Assembly (NCBI GenBank): GCA_017455845.1
Contig: JAFSYY010000117.1
Coordinates: 1-55,701, forward strand
Length of the DNA: 55,701 bases
Origin: Prevotella sp.
GTDB lineage: Bacteria; Bacteroidota; Bacteroidia; Bacteroidales; Bacteroidaceae
Direction: 5' to 3'
The position numbers were made by a program, and so were the translations under genes. Below are positions 52,164 through 55,701 of this stretch, piece by piece. How positions within the stretch are numbered: the stretch's first letter is position 1; each line of letters starts with the position of its first letter. Below the pieces are notes generated by a model that saw nothing but the letters and a program-made list of their open reading frames with translations, had not been told where the DNA came from and made no database searches.

Positions 52164-52406
52164 TTATAATTCCACGCACACACTTACTTCGTTCTTCTGA
52201 ACAGCCACAAAGCCTCCGAGTATAGGCAACTGTTCGCTTTGTCCACCCGTCAGCGTGTATTCCACGACACCCTTGTCGAGCGACGAGATGATAGGCGCAT
52301 GGTCGGTCAGTATCTCAAAATTGCCTGCCGTACCTGGCACCTTCACACACTCCACCTCTCCTTCGTACTCCACCCTTTCGGGTGATACTATCTTTAGTTT
52401 TAACAT
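52164..52406 (-). CDS. atpC: ATP synthase epsilon subunit, short form
   Basis: 80 residues from ATG 52406: LKLKIVSPERVEYEGEVECVKVPGTAGNFEILTDHAPIISSL is the beta-sandwich domain. The C-terminal two-helix inhibitory domain of longer epsilons is absent, as usual in this phylum. The frame is open to an ATG at 52469, but the 21 extra residues (YSPPSRGGAGGGS) derive from the G/C-rich palindrome, so I use the inner start. Confidence 0.9.
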   Translation of the reverse strand: MLKLKIVSPERVEYEGEVECVKVPGTAGNFEILTDHAPIISSLDKGVVEYTLTGGQSEQLPILGGFVAVQKNEVSVCVEL

Positions 52407-52423
52407 ATTAGACCCACCCCCGG

Positions 52424-52532
52424 CCCCTCCCCTGCTGGGAGGGGAGTAGTTACCTTTGGAGGCCTCCATATTTTTCTGTTAATATTATCATTACGTTTGG
52501 TCTATATTCTCCCCTCCATTCAGGGAGGGGAG
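52424..52532. repeat. two G/C-rich palindromes between atpD and atpC
   Basis: CCCCTCCC/GGGAGGGG (52424-52431 with 52437-52444) and CTCCCCTCC/GGAGGGGAG (52509-52517 with 52524-52532), 64 nt apart. Both have a 5-6-nt loop and the same CTCCC core, so they look like two units of a REP-like element. They occupy nearly all of the atpD-atpC gap. Confidence 0.75.
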
Positions 52533-52544
52533 GGGGAGGGTCTT

Positions 52545-55616
<3,072 letters not shown>

Positions 55617-55701
55617 TTACAGATGACAGTATGACAGTTTTATAGGGAACCCATTCATGGTGGCAGAATATATGGAAATTAAATTTATTATATATATATA
55701 A

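Noticed and set aside
52407-52469. 21-residue N-terminal extension of AtpC
   Set aside because: It is translated from the G/C-rich palindrome; family start is at 52406.

Overview
The window reads as a chromosomal segment of a Bacteroidales bacterium, most likely Prevotella or a close relative. The evidence is: sigma-ABfr type promoters of the form TTTG-N19/20-TAnnTTTG in front of most transcription units; the Bacteroidetes order of the F-type ATP synthase operon (atpD, atpC, a small membrane protein, atpB, E, F, H, A, G); a full Bat (Bacteroides aerotolerance) operon; and HU-like, OmpP1-like and DUF58/MoxR families typical of the phylum. No phage, plasmid or insertion-sequence genes are visible; almost everything looks like core genome.

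Left part (1-6500): a minus-strand pair encodes two small Cys-rich exported peptides that share the same twin-arginine-like leader. One has 11 cysteines spaced exactly four residues apart; the other carries DnaJ-type zinc fingers and is frameshifted. Next to them is a structured, promoter- and terminator-bounded candidate non-coding RNA (about 1018-1407). Then follow a membrane polyferredoxin, a Tat-type aldo/keto reductase with ferredoxin clusters, a HAD hydrolase and SerB.

6553-15351 is the most unusual block. One promoter drives a zinc-ribbon protein, a membrane-anchored Ser/Thr kinase with repeated T-x-R-P motifs at its N-terminus, a giant protein with four AAA+ modules of the CbbX/EccA type, a zinc-ribbon/FHA protein and a PP2C phosphatase. 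It has writer, reader, eraser and remodelling motor in one operon and looks like a self-contained phospho-threonine signalling system whose target is unknown. metA, a U32-family enzyme and a zinc-ribbon membrane lipoprotein follow.

19400-24822: a Lys/Ala-rich exported coiled-coil protein, gdhA, a hypothetical protein paired with a carboxyltransferase (oxaloacetate decarboxylase/pyruvate carboxylase B type), and a tRNA operon Ser(GCU)-Glu(CUC)-Glu(CUC).

24822-41044: ftsY-rimO-HU-HU/TM/LysM, then MoxR-DUF58-BatD-like-BatA-BatB-BatC-BatDE, then PAP2 phosphatase, queA and nadE. On the minus strand after that: rpiB, trpS, an OmpP1-type porin and a Tyr/Trp/Ser-rich exported protein; prmA is on the plus strand. 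46568-54071 is the ATP synthase operon (minus). An AAA ATPase gene and a 22-nt tandem repeat close the window.

A second theme runs through the whole window: short 7-10 nt tandem repeats and G/C-rich palindromes sit in many gene junctions and also, in frame, inside conserved enzymes (HAD hydrolase, U32 enzyme, rimO, queA, prmA) and even inside a signal peptide. They appear to be a spreading, tolerated class of repeat, and in places they supply start or stop codons.

All calls come from reading motifs and organisation; no database or folding program was used.
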